The notes below the pieces were generated by a model. The model was not told where the DNA came from and made no database searches. It saw only the letters and a list, made by a program, of their open reading frames with translations. A stretch of 64,000 nucleotides of DNA from Xanthomonas rydalmerensis (lineage in GTDB: Bacteria; Pseudomonadota; Gammaproteobacteria; Xanthomonadales; Xanthomonadaceae). Below, one piece after another: positions 36,092-47,160 of the stretch (position 1 is its first letter; every line of letters starts with the position of its first letter). The stretch spans positions 3,558,001 to 3,622,000 of the forward strand of contig NZ_CP126170.1 in the NCBI RefSeq assembly GCF_033170385.1. Direction: 5' to 3'. The position numbers were made by a program, and so were the translations under genes.

Positions 36092-36106
36092 GGCGGCGTG
36101 CGATAG

Positions 36107-36418
36107 CCCCTCTCACATCGGGAGAGGGGTTGGGGTGAGGGTACGGGGCGCGCAGCGCGTGCACTGATCTGGCAATGCGAGGCTGTGCCCGTACCCTCAT
36201 CCGCCCCTGCGGGGCACCTTCCCCCGACGGGAGAAGGGAACAGCCGAGCCCCTCTCCCACCGGGAGAGGGGTTGGGGTGAGGGTACGGGGCGCGCAGCGC
36301 CTGCACTGATCTGGCAATGCGAGGCTGTGCCCGTACCCTCATCCGCCCCTGCGGGGCACCTTCTCCCGGAGGGAGAAGGGAAGCGCCGAGCCCCTCTCCC
36401 ACCGGGAGAGGGGTTGCC
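36107..36418. repeat. 142-bp tandem repeat, two full copies plus a partial third
   Basis: Units start at 36107, 36249 and 36391, exactly 142 bp apart. The first two are full-length and differ at a few bases; the third stops after 28 bp. Each unit opens with a hairpin, CCCCTCTCCC-ACC-GGGAGAGGGG, then GTTGGGGTGAGGGTACGGGG. A second inverted motif ends the unit, GTACCCTCATCCGCCCCTGC and GGGCACCTTCTCCC. The same opening hairpin recurs alone at 58134. These are dispersed REP-type elements, tandemly duplicated here in the gap after mutS. Confidence 0.9.
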
Positions 36419-36454
36419 GCACGGCACACCCAACCGCCAGTCCTCCACATCCCG

Positions 36455-37114
36455 CTAGGCGCTCGCCGGCACGGCGTTCGGGCGCGGCATGAACGGATTC
36501 GGATGCGCGGCCAGCAACGCATCGTCGATGGCCGCGGCACGCTGCGCCGCCGGCCGTGCCATGTGCCGCTGCACGAACGCGACGAACGCCGGCCGCGCCT
36601 GCAGCACGCCGATGCGCGTGTAGAAGCCAAGGAACGCGGCGGCATACAGGTCGACCGCACTGAAGCGGTCGCCGGCCAGGTGCTCGCGACCGGCGACGCC
36701 CTGCTCCAGCATGTCCAGCAGATCCTCGCCGTGGCCGTAGCCCGCACTGTGCGCCGGCGCCAGGGTGCCGTGCTGCCTGGCGGTGAGAAACGCCTCGGCC
36801 GGCCCGGCCAGCAGGAACAGCCAGCGGTAGTACTCGCCCCGCGCCGGCGATCCCAGCGGCGGCGCCAGTTGCCGCTCCGGCACCAGGTCGGCCAGGTAGG
36901 CGCAGATCGCCGCGTTCTCGGTGACGGTGGTGGTGCCGTGGACCAGCGCCGGCACCTTGCCCATCGGGTTGATCGCCAGATAGTCGGGCGACTTCATGCC
37001 GGTGCCGTAGTCGAGGATCTGCGCGCGGTACGCCAGGCCGGTTTCTTCGAGCATCCAGCGCGCGATGCGACCGCGCGACATGGGGTGGGTGTAGAGCACA
37101 AGATCGTGGGACAT
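36455..37114 (-). CDS. Glutathione S-transferase family protein
   Basis: Cytoplasmic enzyme conjugating glutathione to electrophiles. The thioredoxin-like N-terminal domain reads LVLYTHPMSRGRIARWMLEETGL, with cis-Pro in MGKVPALVHG and the glutathione-contact TENAAICAYLAD. The helical C-terminal domain has YYRWLFLLAGPAEAF and GDRFSAVDLYAAAFLGFY. Start at 37114 (MSHDLVLY); the longer frame adds an atypical leader. 219 residues. It is followed upstream on the same strand by a WYL regulator, which may control it. Confidence 0.85.
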   Translation of the reverse strand: MSHDLVLYTHPMSRGRIARWMLEETGLAYRAQILDYGTGMKSPDYLAINPMGKVPALVHGTTTVTENAAICAYLADLVPERQLAPPLGSPARGEYYRWLFLLAGPAEAFLTARQHGTLAPAHSAGYGHGEDLLDMLEQGVAGREHLAGDRFSAVDLYAAAFLGFYTRIGVLQARPAFVAFVQRHMARPAAQRAAAIDDALLAAHPNPFMPRPNAVPASA

Positions 37115-37171
37115 GGTCGGACTCCGTGGTGGACGCCACGCAGTCTGCGCGCGCCCTGCTGACACCTGCTG

Positions 37172-37867
37172 TCAGGAGCCGACGCCGTGTCCGGTGGCGG
37201 CGCGCCAGCGCCGGATCAGCAGATGCCGCCGCGTCGGATAGCGTTCGCCGTCGTCGTGCAGCGCCAGCACCCGGTCGGCGCGGAAATGACGGAAGTCGCC
37301 GCGCAGTTCGCACCACGCCGCAATCATGCCGAAGCCGCCCAGGAAGGCCATCGCGAACGGCCAGATGCGCCGTTGCGAGGCGACGCCGCCGGCATCGGCG
37401 TAGTCCATGTGCAACACATGCTCCAGGCGGATGCCACGACGCAGGACCGGCAACCACGGCGCCGCCGGCTGCGCGGGCGGGGCCGCGGGCACCAGCAACC
37501 CGCTGGTCTCCAGCGCCAGCCGCAACGGCGCCGGCAGCGACGCCCCGATCCGGGTGATGGCGCGCTGCGCCGCCTGCGCCAGTTCCGGATCGGCCTGGCT
37601 CGCCACCCAGCGCGCGCCCAGGGTCAGCGCCTCCAGCTCGTCCTCGCTGAAGTTCAGCTCCGGCAGCAGGAAGCCCGGGCGCAACACGTAGCCCACGCCC
37701 GGGTCGCCGAGGATGTCGGCGCCCTGCCCGCGCAGGCTGGCGATGTCGCGATACAGCGTGCGCAGGCTCACCCCCAGGTCGGCGGCGAGCTGCGCCCCGG
37801 CCACGGGCCGGCGGCGCCCGCGCAGGGCGTCGAGCAGGCGCAACAGACGGGTGGCGCGTTGGGTCAT
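37172..37867 (-). CDS. YafY-type HTH/WYL transcriptional regulator
   Basis: DNA-binding protein. The N-terminal winged helix (TRLLRLLDALRGRRRPVAGAQLAADLGVSLRTLYRDIASLR) is followed by the WYL-like domain with LHMDYADAGGVASQRRIWPFAMAFLGGFGMIAAWCELRGDFRHFRADRV. 231 residues. It ends 57 bp before the GST start on the same strand, so they may be co-transcribed or the regulator may control the GST. Ligand unknown. Confidence 0.85.
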   Translation of the reverse strand: MTQRATRLLRLLDALRGRRRPVAGAQLAADLGVSLRTLYRDIASLRGQGADILGDPGVGYVLRPGFLLPELNFSEDELEALTLGARWVASQADPELAQAAQRAITRIGASLPAPLRLALETSGLLVPAAPPAQPAAPWLPVLRRGIRLEHVLHMDYADAGGVASQRRIWPFAMAFLGGFGMIAAWCELRGDFRHFRADRVLALHDDGERYPTRRHLLIRRWRAATGHGVGS

Positions 37868-38216
37868 CGCGACAGGATAGTGGGCAGGCGCCGCCAACGG
37901 GAGGCACTGTTGCGTCAGGCATCGCCCGCCTGTCGCTGCATTCCGATCGGTGTCGCACGGCGCAGCGACGCTGTCGCCTGGAGGAAACAGGGACTTCTAT
38001 ACTCGACGGCGAACGCGCCGCCCCGCTCCGTCGCAAACGGAGCCGCGGACACCAGCACACGCCGCACGCGTCCGCGACGGCTACATCCAACGAGGGAACG
38101 CATGCAGCCACGCTCGCGAACGTCGTCACGCCCCCCGGTCCGCTGCGCCACCGCAGGTGCCATGCAGGCGCCGCATCCGCGCAGCGGCCGTCGCGGCACC
38201 CAGGCCTGAGGCGACG
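37868..38216. other. Divergent region before the AAA+ gene
   Basis: About 350 bp between the WYL regulator (minus) and the AAA+ gene (plus). The frame of the AAA+ gene is open through part of it, but no start with a ribosome site is evident before 38217. No promoter or operator recognised. Confidence 0.5.
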
Positions 38217-41200
38217 ATGATGGAATTCGCCCTTTTTGCCATCGGCGTGGTCGTCGGCGCGGTGCTGTTGCATCTGGCTCGCCCTCTCGGGCGCAGCGCC
38301 TCCGCGCAACGGCCTGCACCGGCCACCGACGCTGACGACCACTACCACGCCGCGCCCGAGGTAACGCAGGAGACCCCGGCGCAGCATCTGCAGCGGCTGC
38401 GGCAGCAGGTGGAAGCACAGGACGAGCAGATCCACAGCCCGGCCGATCTGGCACAGATTCCGCAGTTCCAGCAAGGCGTGGCGCTGCTGGCGGGCGCGGA
38501 GTTCTCCCATGAGGAGCTGGTCGAGGCGCTGGGCAGCCCAGGCTACGTGCTGCCGTGCATGGCAGCGCAGGCCTTGGCGCAACGCCGCCACACGGATGCG
38601 GACGCGGTCCTGGACGTGCTCCCGCACCTAGGCTCGTATCCACTGAGCTTCCTGTTCGACTACCTGCAGCGCCTGCCGGATGCCGACCATCTGCACGCGC
38701 TGCTGCGCCACGCACGCGACTGGTGGTGGAACGTCGTCCCGTTCCGGCAACGCCTGCGCGCGTATCTGCAGTGGGCCGCGAGCAAAGCCCCGGCGGACCG
38801 CCCGGTGGATTTCGACGAACTCGATGATGCAGCGCTGACCGCACTTGGCGACACCCTCGCGCAGTTCAAGGAACCGGTGCTGGAGCCGTTCCTGCAGCGC
38901 CTGCACGACGCACGCAAGCAGCGTCGCGAGCAGCGCGTGCTCGGCGCCTTCGGCCGTGTCGTCGCCGCGGTGCCGGCGCGCCTGCGCCTGCGCCACCCGG
39001 GGCTGGACGCGGCCTTGCAGCGTGCCTACGAGCACGTGGTGACCACGCCCCCGCAGCCGGTCCTGCTGGTCGGCGAACACGGCGTGGGCAAGAGCGTGCT
39101 GATCGACCTGCTCAGCGAACGCCTGCTCGGCGAAGGCTGGCGTGTGTTCGAGGCCTCCGCCGCGGAGATCCTGGCGGGGCAGAGCTACATCGGCGAACTG
39201 GAGGGGCGCATCCGCGAGATGCTGGCGGTCCTGCATCGCGAGCGCGCCCTGTGGCGCGCGCCGGACTTCTACGACCTGCTGCACAAGGGCGCGCATTCGC
39301 GCGATCCGCGCGGCATCCTCGATCTGGTGCTGCCGGCGCTGGAGCGCGGTGAGCTGCGCCTGATCGGCGAGATCACGCCGCGGCAACTGGCGCAATTGCA
39401 GGTGGCGCGGCCGACCACGCGCTCGCGCTTCGAAGTGGTGACGCTGGAACCGGCCGCGTCCACCGCGCTGGCGCAGATCGGCGCACAGTGGGCGCAGGCC
39501 CAGGCGCAGGCGCTGCAGACCGAGGTGATCGACGCACGGGCCCTGGCCGAAGCCGAACGCCTGGCCGCGCAGTACTTCCCCGATCAGCACGAACCCGGCC
39601 GCCTGCTGCAACTGCTCGACGAGACCCTGCAGTCCGCGAAGGACGGCGACGACGCTCGCCTGCCGCTGGACGACGATGCCCTGCTGCAGGCGGTGGCCAG
39701 GCGCAGCGGGCTGCCGCTGGAGGTGATCGATGATCGCCAACGGCTGGAACTGGAGACGCTGCGCCGTTTCTTCCGCAAGCGCGTGCTGGGCCAGGACGAG
39801 GCGGTGGAGACCCTGCTCGACCGCATCGCCATGCTCAAGGCCGGGCTGATCGACAGCCGCCGCCCGATCGGCGTGTTCCTGTTCGCCGGTCCGACCGGCA
39901 CCGGCAAGACCGAATTGGCCAAGGCACTGGGCGAACTGCTGTTCGGCACTCCCGAGCGCCTGCTGCGCCTGGACATGAGCGAGTTCCAGGGCGAGGACGC
40001 GCTGTATCGGCTCACCGGCGACGACAGCGCCGGGCAGCGCACGCTGATCGCTCGCATCCGCGAGCAGCCGTTCTCGGTGGTGCTGCTGGACGAGTTCGAA
40101 AAGGCCCACCCCAAGGTCTGGGACCTGTTCCTGCAGGTGTTCGACGACGCCCGCCTGAGCGACCGCAACGGCAACACCGCCGACTTCCGCCACAGCATCA
40201 TCATTCTCACCAGCAACGTCGGCGCCACGCTGGCCCGCGGCGCCGGCCCCGGCTTCGCCACCGTCGCCGGCGGCTACTCGCGCAACGCGGTGGAAAAGGC
40301 GGTGTACGAGACGTTCCGCCGCGAGTTCGTCAACCGGCTCGACAAAGTGGTGCTGTTCAACCCGCTGGATCGGGCGCTGATGCGCGAGATCCTGCACAAG
40401 GAACTGGATCGCACGCTGACCCGGCGCGGTCTGCGCAATCGCGCCTGGGCGGTGGAATGGGAGCCGTCGGCGATCGAGTTCCTGCTCGACCGCGGCTTCA
40501 CCCCGGACCTGGGCGCTCGGCCGCTGCGCCGCGCGATCGAACAGCATCTGCTCGCGCCCCTGGCACGGAGCATCGTCGAGCAACGCGCACCCGAGGGCGA
40601 CCAGTTCCTGTTCGTGCGCGGCGCCAGCGACCGCCTCGACGTGCGCTTCATCGCACCGGACGCGCCGCCGACGCCGGAGCCCCTGCCCGCCGCGGTCGAC
40701 CCCGCCGCGCCGACGGATCTGCGCGACCTGGTGTATGCGCCCAACGCGGACAACGCGGTCCTGCCGCGCCTGGATGCGGCCTTGCATCGTCTGCAGGAAT
40801 CGCATGCCACGCCGGCCTGGCGGCAGGCGCGCGAGGCCGACTTCGCCGCCATGGGCGAGCGCGATTTCTGGTCGCAATCCGGCCGCTTCCAGGTGCTGGA
40901 CCGGATCGAGCGCCGCGACCGCATCGAAAGCGCGCTGGCCACCGCCGTGCGCCTGCGCGCGCGGCTGGACGGCGGCGCCCAACGCGACGGCGAGTTCGTG
41001 GCGCGGCTGACGCAGTTGCTGTGGCTGCTGCACCTGGCCAGCACCGCGCTGCAGGAGCAACGCCCGCAGGATGCGCTGCTGGACCTGCGCATCGGTGCCA
41101 GCGAGCTGCACCGGCATCCGGCCGAAGCGCGGCAGTGGTGGCAACGTCTGCTGCAGATGTATCTGGCCTGGGCCGAGCAGCGCAACATGCGGGTGGACGT

Positions 41201-41528
41201 GCTGGCACAGGATCCGCAGCAAGGTCGCGCCTGGCTGGCCATCGCCGGCTTCGGGGCACTGGCGTTGCTGGACGCGGAAGCCGGCCTGCACGTGCAGGAA
41301 CAGGAGGTCGACGAACCTACCCTGCGCCGGCTCGCGGTGCAGGTGCGGGTCGCCCCGGACCTGCCCGGGCAGGCACGGCGCGCACCCATCGGCGAGGACG
41401 AACTGCGGGTGTGCCGACGCTATCGGATCGCGCCTTCGCCGCTGGTGCGCGACAGCGTCCGCGGCTGGCGCAGCGGACGCCTGGAACGGGTGCTGGGCGG
41501 CGATTTCGACGTGATGCCGGTGGACTGA
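38217..41528 (+). CDS. Membrane-anchored ClpB-like AAA+ ATPase fused to a release-factor-2-like domain without GGQ
   Basis: 1103 residues. A membrane segment (about residues 3-20) is followed by a helical region resembling HEAT repeats. Then come two Clp-type ATPase modules. NBD1: Walker A GEHGVGKS at 286-293, but the Walker B position (APDFYDLL) lacks the DE pair. NBD2: Walker A GPTGTGKT at 558-565, Walker B LLDEFEKAH at about 625, TSNVGA, arginine finger in REFVNRLD, and sensor 2 LGARPLRR. From about 835 the sequence follows RF2: ERDFWSQ (883), then QMYLAWAEQR (about 979) and a C-terminal RRYRIAPSPLVRDS, with VLGGDFD. The codon-reading SPF and the catalytic GGQ domain are missing. No Clp_N domain and no ClpP-binding loop were seen. 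Role unknown; I infer ribosome or stalled-complex remodelling at the membrane. Confidence 0.85.
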   Translation: MMEFALFAIGVVVGAVLLHLARPLGRSASAQRPAPATDADDHYHAAPEVTQETPAQHLQRLRQQVEAQDEQIHSPADLAQIPQFQQGVALLAGAEFSHEELVEALGSPGYVLPCMAAQALAQRRHTDADAVLDVLPHLGSYPLSFLFDYLQRLPDADHLHALLRHARDWWWNVVPFRQRLRAYLQWAASKAPADRPVDFDELDDAALTALGDTLAQFKEPVLEPFLQRLHDARKQRREQRVLGAFGRVVAAVPARLRLRHPGLDAALQRAYEHVVTTPPQPVLLVGEHGVGKSVLIDLLSERLLGEGWRVFEASAAEILAGQSYIGELEGRIREMLAVLHRERALWRAPDFYDLLHKGAHSRDPRGILDLVLPALERGELRLIGEITPRQLAQLQVARPTTRSRFEVVTLEPAASTALAQIGAQWAQAQAQALQTEVIDARALAEAERLAAQYFPDQHEPGRLLQLLDETLQSAKDGDDARLPLDDDALLQAVARRSGLPLEVIDDRQRLELETLRRFFRKRVLGQDEAVETLLDRIAMLKAGLIDSRRPIGVFLFAGPTGTGKTELAKALGELLFGTPERLLRLDMSEFQGEDALYRLTGDDSAGQRTLIARIREQPFSVVLLDEFEKAHPKVWDLFLQVFDDARLSDRNGNTADFRHSIIILTSNVGATLARGAGPGFATVAGGYSRNAVEKAVYETFRREFVNRLDKVVLFNPLDRALMREILHKELDRTLTRRGLRNRAWAVEWEPSAIEFLLDRGFTPDLGARPLRRAIEQHLLAPLARSIVEQRAPEGDQFLFVRGASDRLDVRFIAPDAPPTPEPLPAAVDPAAPTDLRDLVYAPNADNAVLPRLDAALHRLQESHATPAWRQAREADFAAMGERDFWSQSGRFQVLDRIERRDRIESALATAVRLRARLDGGAQRDGEFVARLTQLLWLLHLASTALQEQRPQDALLDLRIGASELHRHPAEARQWWQRLLQMYLAWAEQRNMRVDVLAQDPQQGRAWLAIAGFGALALLDAEAGLHVQEQEVDEPTLRRLAVQVRVAPDLPGQARRAPIGEDELRVCRRYRIAPSPLVRDSVRGWRSGRLERVLGGDFDVMPVD

Positions 41529-41623
41529 GTCCTGTCAGGGACGGGCACAGCATGCGGGCCACTGCAGGGACCGCCGGCCGGCGCGCGACGCGCGCGACCA
41601 CACCGCGCATCGCCATCGATGCG

Positions 41624-41665
41624 ATAGCCAGCCCCTATCGATTGATTAGAATAATTCGAATTCTA
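41624..41665 (+). promoter_or_regulatory. OxyR-type site and overlapping palindrome upstream of katG
   Basis: ATAG (41624) - 7 bp - CTAT - 7 bp - TTAG - 7 bp - CGAA (to 41660). This matches the OxyR pattern ATAG-N7-CTAT-N7-ATAG-N7-CTAT with three good quarters. An overlapping palindrome TAGAAT-N7-ATTCTA lies at 41647-41665. The site is 108 bp before the katG start, and catalase-peroxidase genes are standard OxyR targets. Regulation is inferred. Confidence 0.55.
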
Positions 41666-41721
41666 TATATCGCCGCTTACGCCTATCGTGTCTCCAGTTT
41701 CACCGTATCGCCGCCGTATGA

Positions 41722-44022
<2,301 letters not shown>

Positions 44023-44038
44023 AGACCGTAGCGCACGC

Positions 44039-44073
44039 CACGACAACGCCCCGCTCGCCGGGGCGTTGTCGTG
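44039..44073 (+). terminator. katG terminator hairpin
   Basis: A perfect 14-bp stem (CACGACAACGCCCC with its complement) and a seven-base loop begin 17 bp after the katG stop. There is no clear U run, but the stem is very stable. Confidence 0.75.
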
Positions 44074-44143
44074 CGTGTGGATGGCAACCGCCATGCGCCG
44101 AACGTGTGGCAGAGACGACAGGATGGTCGCGCGACGTCTCAGC

Positions 44144-44325
44144 GCGACGCGGCTGAAGCCGCTCCGACAGCCAAGCCGACCAGGCCGAGCGCAACCGCTC
44201 GGTGTGGCAGGGACTTCGGTCCCGACTGCTGGACGGGCCAGGCAATCTCCCGCCTTCGGTCGTCGCCACTGAAGTCGCTCGCACAGGACGCGCCGACCGC
44301 CGTAGGAGCGGCGTCAGCCGCGACT
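44144..44325. repeat. Cluster of REP-like elements between katG and hslR
   Basis: GCGACGCGGCTGAAGCCGCT at 44144 and CGTAGGAGCGGCGTCAGCCG at 44301 are the outward-facing arms of the GTAGGAGCGGCTTCAGCC family. Between them are two shorter variants, GGGACTTCGGTCCCGAC at 44210 and ACTGAAGTCGCTCGCACAGG at 44269, which look like a related GACTTCAGTC type. The gap of about 420 bp between the genes otherwise holds nothing recognised. Confidence 0.65.
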
Positions 44326-44445
44326 GCAGCACCGAACGCGCGGCCGCATCCATCGAGGCGAGCGGCCTGCAGTCCACAGCCCGTCCGCTGGCCGCGATCG
44401 ATACCGCGCCGTCGTGCCAATCGCGCGACGACGCACCGCGCTCGG

Positions 44446-44853
44446 CTACAGCGCGTCCAGATCCCCCAGCGCGCGGATCAGCCGCCGCGCACGCTTGTCC
44501 GGCTTGCCCTCCGGCGCCTGGTAGCCGTTGCGCTCGGCGCTGCGTTGCGCGCGCAACTGCGCACGGCGTTCGCGCGAGGCCTCGCTCTCCTGGTACAGCG
44601 TCTGCGCCACGCTGGCCGGGCCGCGCGTATCGCTCAGCCCCAGCACCTGGATCTCGAACACCTCGTCGCCGCGCTGCACGCGCACCTGCTCGCCCACGCG
44701 CACCGCGCGCGAAGATTTCGGCCGCTGCCCGGCCACGTCCACCTTGCCGGTTTCCACCGCCTGCTTGGCAAGGCTGCGGGTCTTGAAGAAGCGCGCGGCC
44801 CACAGCCAGACATCCAGGCGCACCGCGGCAGCTTGCACGACAGATTCATTCAT
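44446..44853 (-). CDS. hslR: Hsp15-like S4-domain RNA-binding protein
   Basis: Ribosome-associated protein that binds 50S subunits carrying stalled nascent chains (E. coli Hsp15). The S4 domain reads VRLDVWLWAARFFKTRSLAKQAVETGKVDVAGQRPKSSRAVRVGE. The C-terminus is basic, with ERNGYQAPEGKPDKRARRLIRAL. 135 residues from ATG 44853 (MNESVV); an in-frame ATG at 44868 is an alternative. It fits the E. coli size (133). Confidence 0.88.
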   Translation of the reverse strand: MNESVVQAAAVRLDVWLWAARFFKTRSLAKQAVETGKVDVAGQRPKSSRAVRVGEQVRVQRGDEVFEIQVLGLSDTRGPASVAQTLYQESEASRERRAQLRAQRSAERNGYQAPEGKPDKRARRLIRALGDLDAL

Positions 44854-45398
44854 TGCGTTGCTCGACATCCACTTGCGTTGGAGGTTGCAGGCAGCCAGAG
44901 GCAATGCCGGAACGGAACACCGCGCCTGCCGGAGACATGGGCCGGCGCACATGTCTCCCCGCACAGATGGCGATGCCGTCGCTTCAATACAAGCACGGCG
45001 CCCGTCAGGACCCACCCCTCCAGGATGAATGGGTTGGCAGGGAAGAATGGGGCGATGGGTAGCAACCGGCCACGATGCGGACGCGCCCGGGCGCGGCTTG
45101 CCCAGGTCGTTCGTCACGGGCCGCCGGTACACGCCTCGATCCACGCCCGCGCCAAGGCGCGCATGACGCGATCTGTGCCGAACGCGCGCCCATCCTTGCC
45201 GGAAGCACACGACCGCACGACTCGGGTAAGACTGACCGCCGCACGCGACGGCACAGGCCGCACGCCGCGCGGCAGCGCAGGCCCGCACCATGCACGACTA
45301 CCACGCGAACGCTCCAGACCACGACCCCCAACCGCTCATCGCCCCACCGCCATCCGTCGGTGCTAGTGTGGCCGGCTCACGCTCGATCCCGACCCGCG
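44854..45398. other. Divergent region between hslR and the MATE exporter
   Basis: About 545 bp. Open frames here run in from the neighbours and show no family resemblance. Presumed promoters for both genes; none identified. The hslR side contains two alternative ATGs. Confidence 0.5.
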
Positions 45399-46859
45399 AT
45401 GCCCAAGCCCGCCGTGCTCACCGAAGGCCCGATCGGCCGCCAGTTGCTGCTGTTCTCGCTGCCGATCATGGCCGGCAACATCGCGCAATCGCTCAACGGC
45501 TCGGTCAATGCCGTGTGGATCGGCCGCTATCTCGGCGAAGCCGCGCTCACCGCCGCGGCCAACGCCAACAGCATCATGTTCTTCCTGATCGGCTCGGTGT
45601 TCGGCATCGGCATGGCCTCCACCATCCTGATCGGCCAGGCGATGGGCCGCAGCGACGTGGCCCAGGCGCGGCGGGTGATGGGTACCAGCGCCACCTTCTT
45701 CATCGGCATCTCGGTGCTGATCGCCGCCAGCGGCTGGTGGCTGGCGCGGCACCTGCTGGCGGCGATGGGCACGCCGGCGGCGTCGCTGCCGCTGGCCGAG
45801 GCCTACCTGCGGGTGATCTTCCTGGCGATGCCGCTGCTGTACACGTTCGCGTTCCTGTCGGCGGCGCTACGCGGCACCGGCGATTCGCGCACACCGTTTC
45901 GCTTCCTGCTGCTGTCGGTGGTGCTGGACATCGGTTTCAATCCGCTGCTGCTGTTCGGGCTGGGGCCGTTCCCAAAGTTGGGCATCGCCGGTGCGGCCTG
46001 GGCCACGCTGATCGCGCAGGCGGTGGCGCTGACCGGCTTGCTGCTGTACCTGCGCCACAAGCGCCACGTGCTATGGCTGGGTCGCCGCGACGCGCGGCTG
46101 TTCCGGCTCGACCTGCCGATCCTGCGTGCGCTGATCGTCAAGGGCGTGCCGATGGGCCTGCAGATGGTGCTGATCTCGCTGGCGATGATCGTGATGATCG
46201 CGCTGGTCAACGGCTACGGCACCGCCACTTCCGCGGCCTACGGCGCGGCGCTGCAGCTGTGGGCCTACCTGCAGATGCCGGCGATGGCGATCGGCGCGGC
46301 CTGCTCGTCGATGGCCGCGCAGAACGTCGGCGCGCAGCGTTGGGACCGGGTCGCGGCGACCGCGCGCAAGGGCGTGCTGTTCAACTTCCTGCTGACCGGC
46401 GCGCTGATCGCGCCGCTGATCCTGTTCGATCGCTGGACCCTGGCGCTGTTCCTGCCGCCGCACAGCGCAGCGCTGGAGATCGCGCGCCATCTCAACCACA
46501 TCGCGGTGTGGTCGTTCCTGTTCTTCGGCGTCACTTTCGTGATTTCCGGCGTGGTCCGCGCCACCGGCGCGGTGATCCCGCCGTTGCTGATCCTGGCGCT
46601 GTCGCTGTGGGGCATCCGCGTGCCGTTCGCGCAGTTGCTGCAGCCGCAACTGGGCGTGGATGCGGTGTGGTGGAGTTTCCCGACCAGCGCCACCTGCGCG
46701 ATGCTGCTGTCGCTGGCGTATTACCGCTGGGGCAACTGGCGCAAGGCGCGCATGCTGGCGCCCTCGCCGCCGGAGACGGTGGCGCATCCGGCGGAAGTGC
46801 CGGCGCAGCCGCCGGCACCGGTCGCCGACGTGGCGGTCGCCCAGGACCCGGCGCGCTGA
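45399..46859 (+). CDS. MATE-family multidrug/sodium antiporter
   Basis: Inner-membrane exporter of cationic drugs or metabolites coupled to Na+ or H+. Twelve membrane segments as two six-helix halves. Seen: PIMAGNIAQSLNGSVNAVWIGRYLGEAALTAAANAN, GSVFGIGMASTILIGQAMG and, in the second half, KGVPMGLQMVLISLAMIVMIALVNGYG and SSMAAQNVGAQRWDRV. A Pro-rich tail ends it. 486 residues from 45399. No regulator adjacent. Confidence 0.9.
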   Translation: MPKPAVLTEGPIGRQLLLFSLPIMAGNIAQSLNGSVNAVWIGRYLGEAALTAAANANSIMFFLIGSVFGIGMASTILIGQAMGRSDVAQARRVMGTSATFFIGISVLIAASGWWLARHLLAAMGTPAASLPLAEAYLRVIFLAMPLLYTFAFLSAALRGTGDSRTPFRFLLLSVVLDIGFNPLLLFGLGPFPKLGIAGAAWATLIAQAVALTGLLLYLRHKRHVLWLGRRDARLFRLDLPILRALIVKGVPMGLQMVLISLAMIVMIALVNGYGTATSAAYGAALQLWAYLQMPAMAIGAACSSMAAQNVGAQRWDRVAATARKGVLFNFLLTGALIAPLILFDRWTLALFLPPHSAALEIARHLNHIAVWSFLFFGVTFVISGVVRATGAVIPPLLILALSLWGIRVPFAQLLQPQLGVDAVWWSFPTSATCAMLLSLAYYRWGNWRKARMLAPSPPETVAHPAEVPAQPPAPVADVAVAQDPAR

Positions 46860-46903
46860 GTGCCTGGCGGCGGCAATGCCTTGCGGCCGAATCCTCCGCC
46901 ACT

Positions 46904-47017
46904 TGTAGGAGCGGCTTCAGCCGCGACCAGCCCGCCGACCATCATCGAGACGCAGGCAGGCGCTCGGCGGCGAGCGATTCTGGGAATGCCCGGTCGCGGC
47001 TGAAGCCGCTCCTACGA
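46904..47017. repeat. REP-like inverted pair
   Basis: TGTAGGAGCGGCTTCAGCCG (46904) and its near-exact reverse, GCGGCTGAAGCCGCTCCTAC (46996-47015), separated by about 65 bp. Both arms are the consensus form. It sits in the convergent gap between the MATE gene and rplS, next to the rplS terminator. Confidence 0.85.
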
Positions 47018-47108
47018 GGGCGTCCCGCGCGTGCGTCGGTTAAACAACAGCGTCGCGAATCATCGCACCGCAGGCCACGGCGCACACCCAGCCCATTCCA
47101 CAAACGCA

Positions 47109-47132
47109 AACGGCCGCCCGAAGGCGGCCGTT
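47109..47132 (-). terminator. rplS operon terminator
   Basis: Stem AACGGCCGCC pairs with GGCGGCCGTT around a four-base CGAA loop, then a T-rich run in the minus direction (TTTGCGTTTG). It begins about 28 bp after the rplS stop. Confidence 0.8.
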
Positions 47133-47160
47133 GCGGCAGCGACCAAAGGTCGCCGGGAGA

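Noticed and set aside
36107..36418. Possible CRISPR array because of regular repeats
   Set aside because: Units are 142 bp and almost fully identical, with no spacers, and the motif occurs elsewhere as single hairpins. No cas genes are near.
44071..45366. 431-codon frame covering hslR and its upstream region
   Set aside because: Antisense to hslR and intergenic sequence; compositional artefact.
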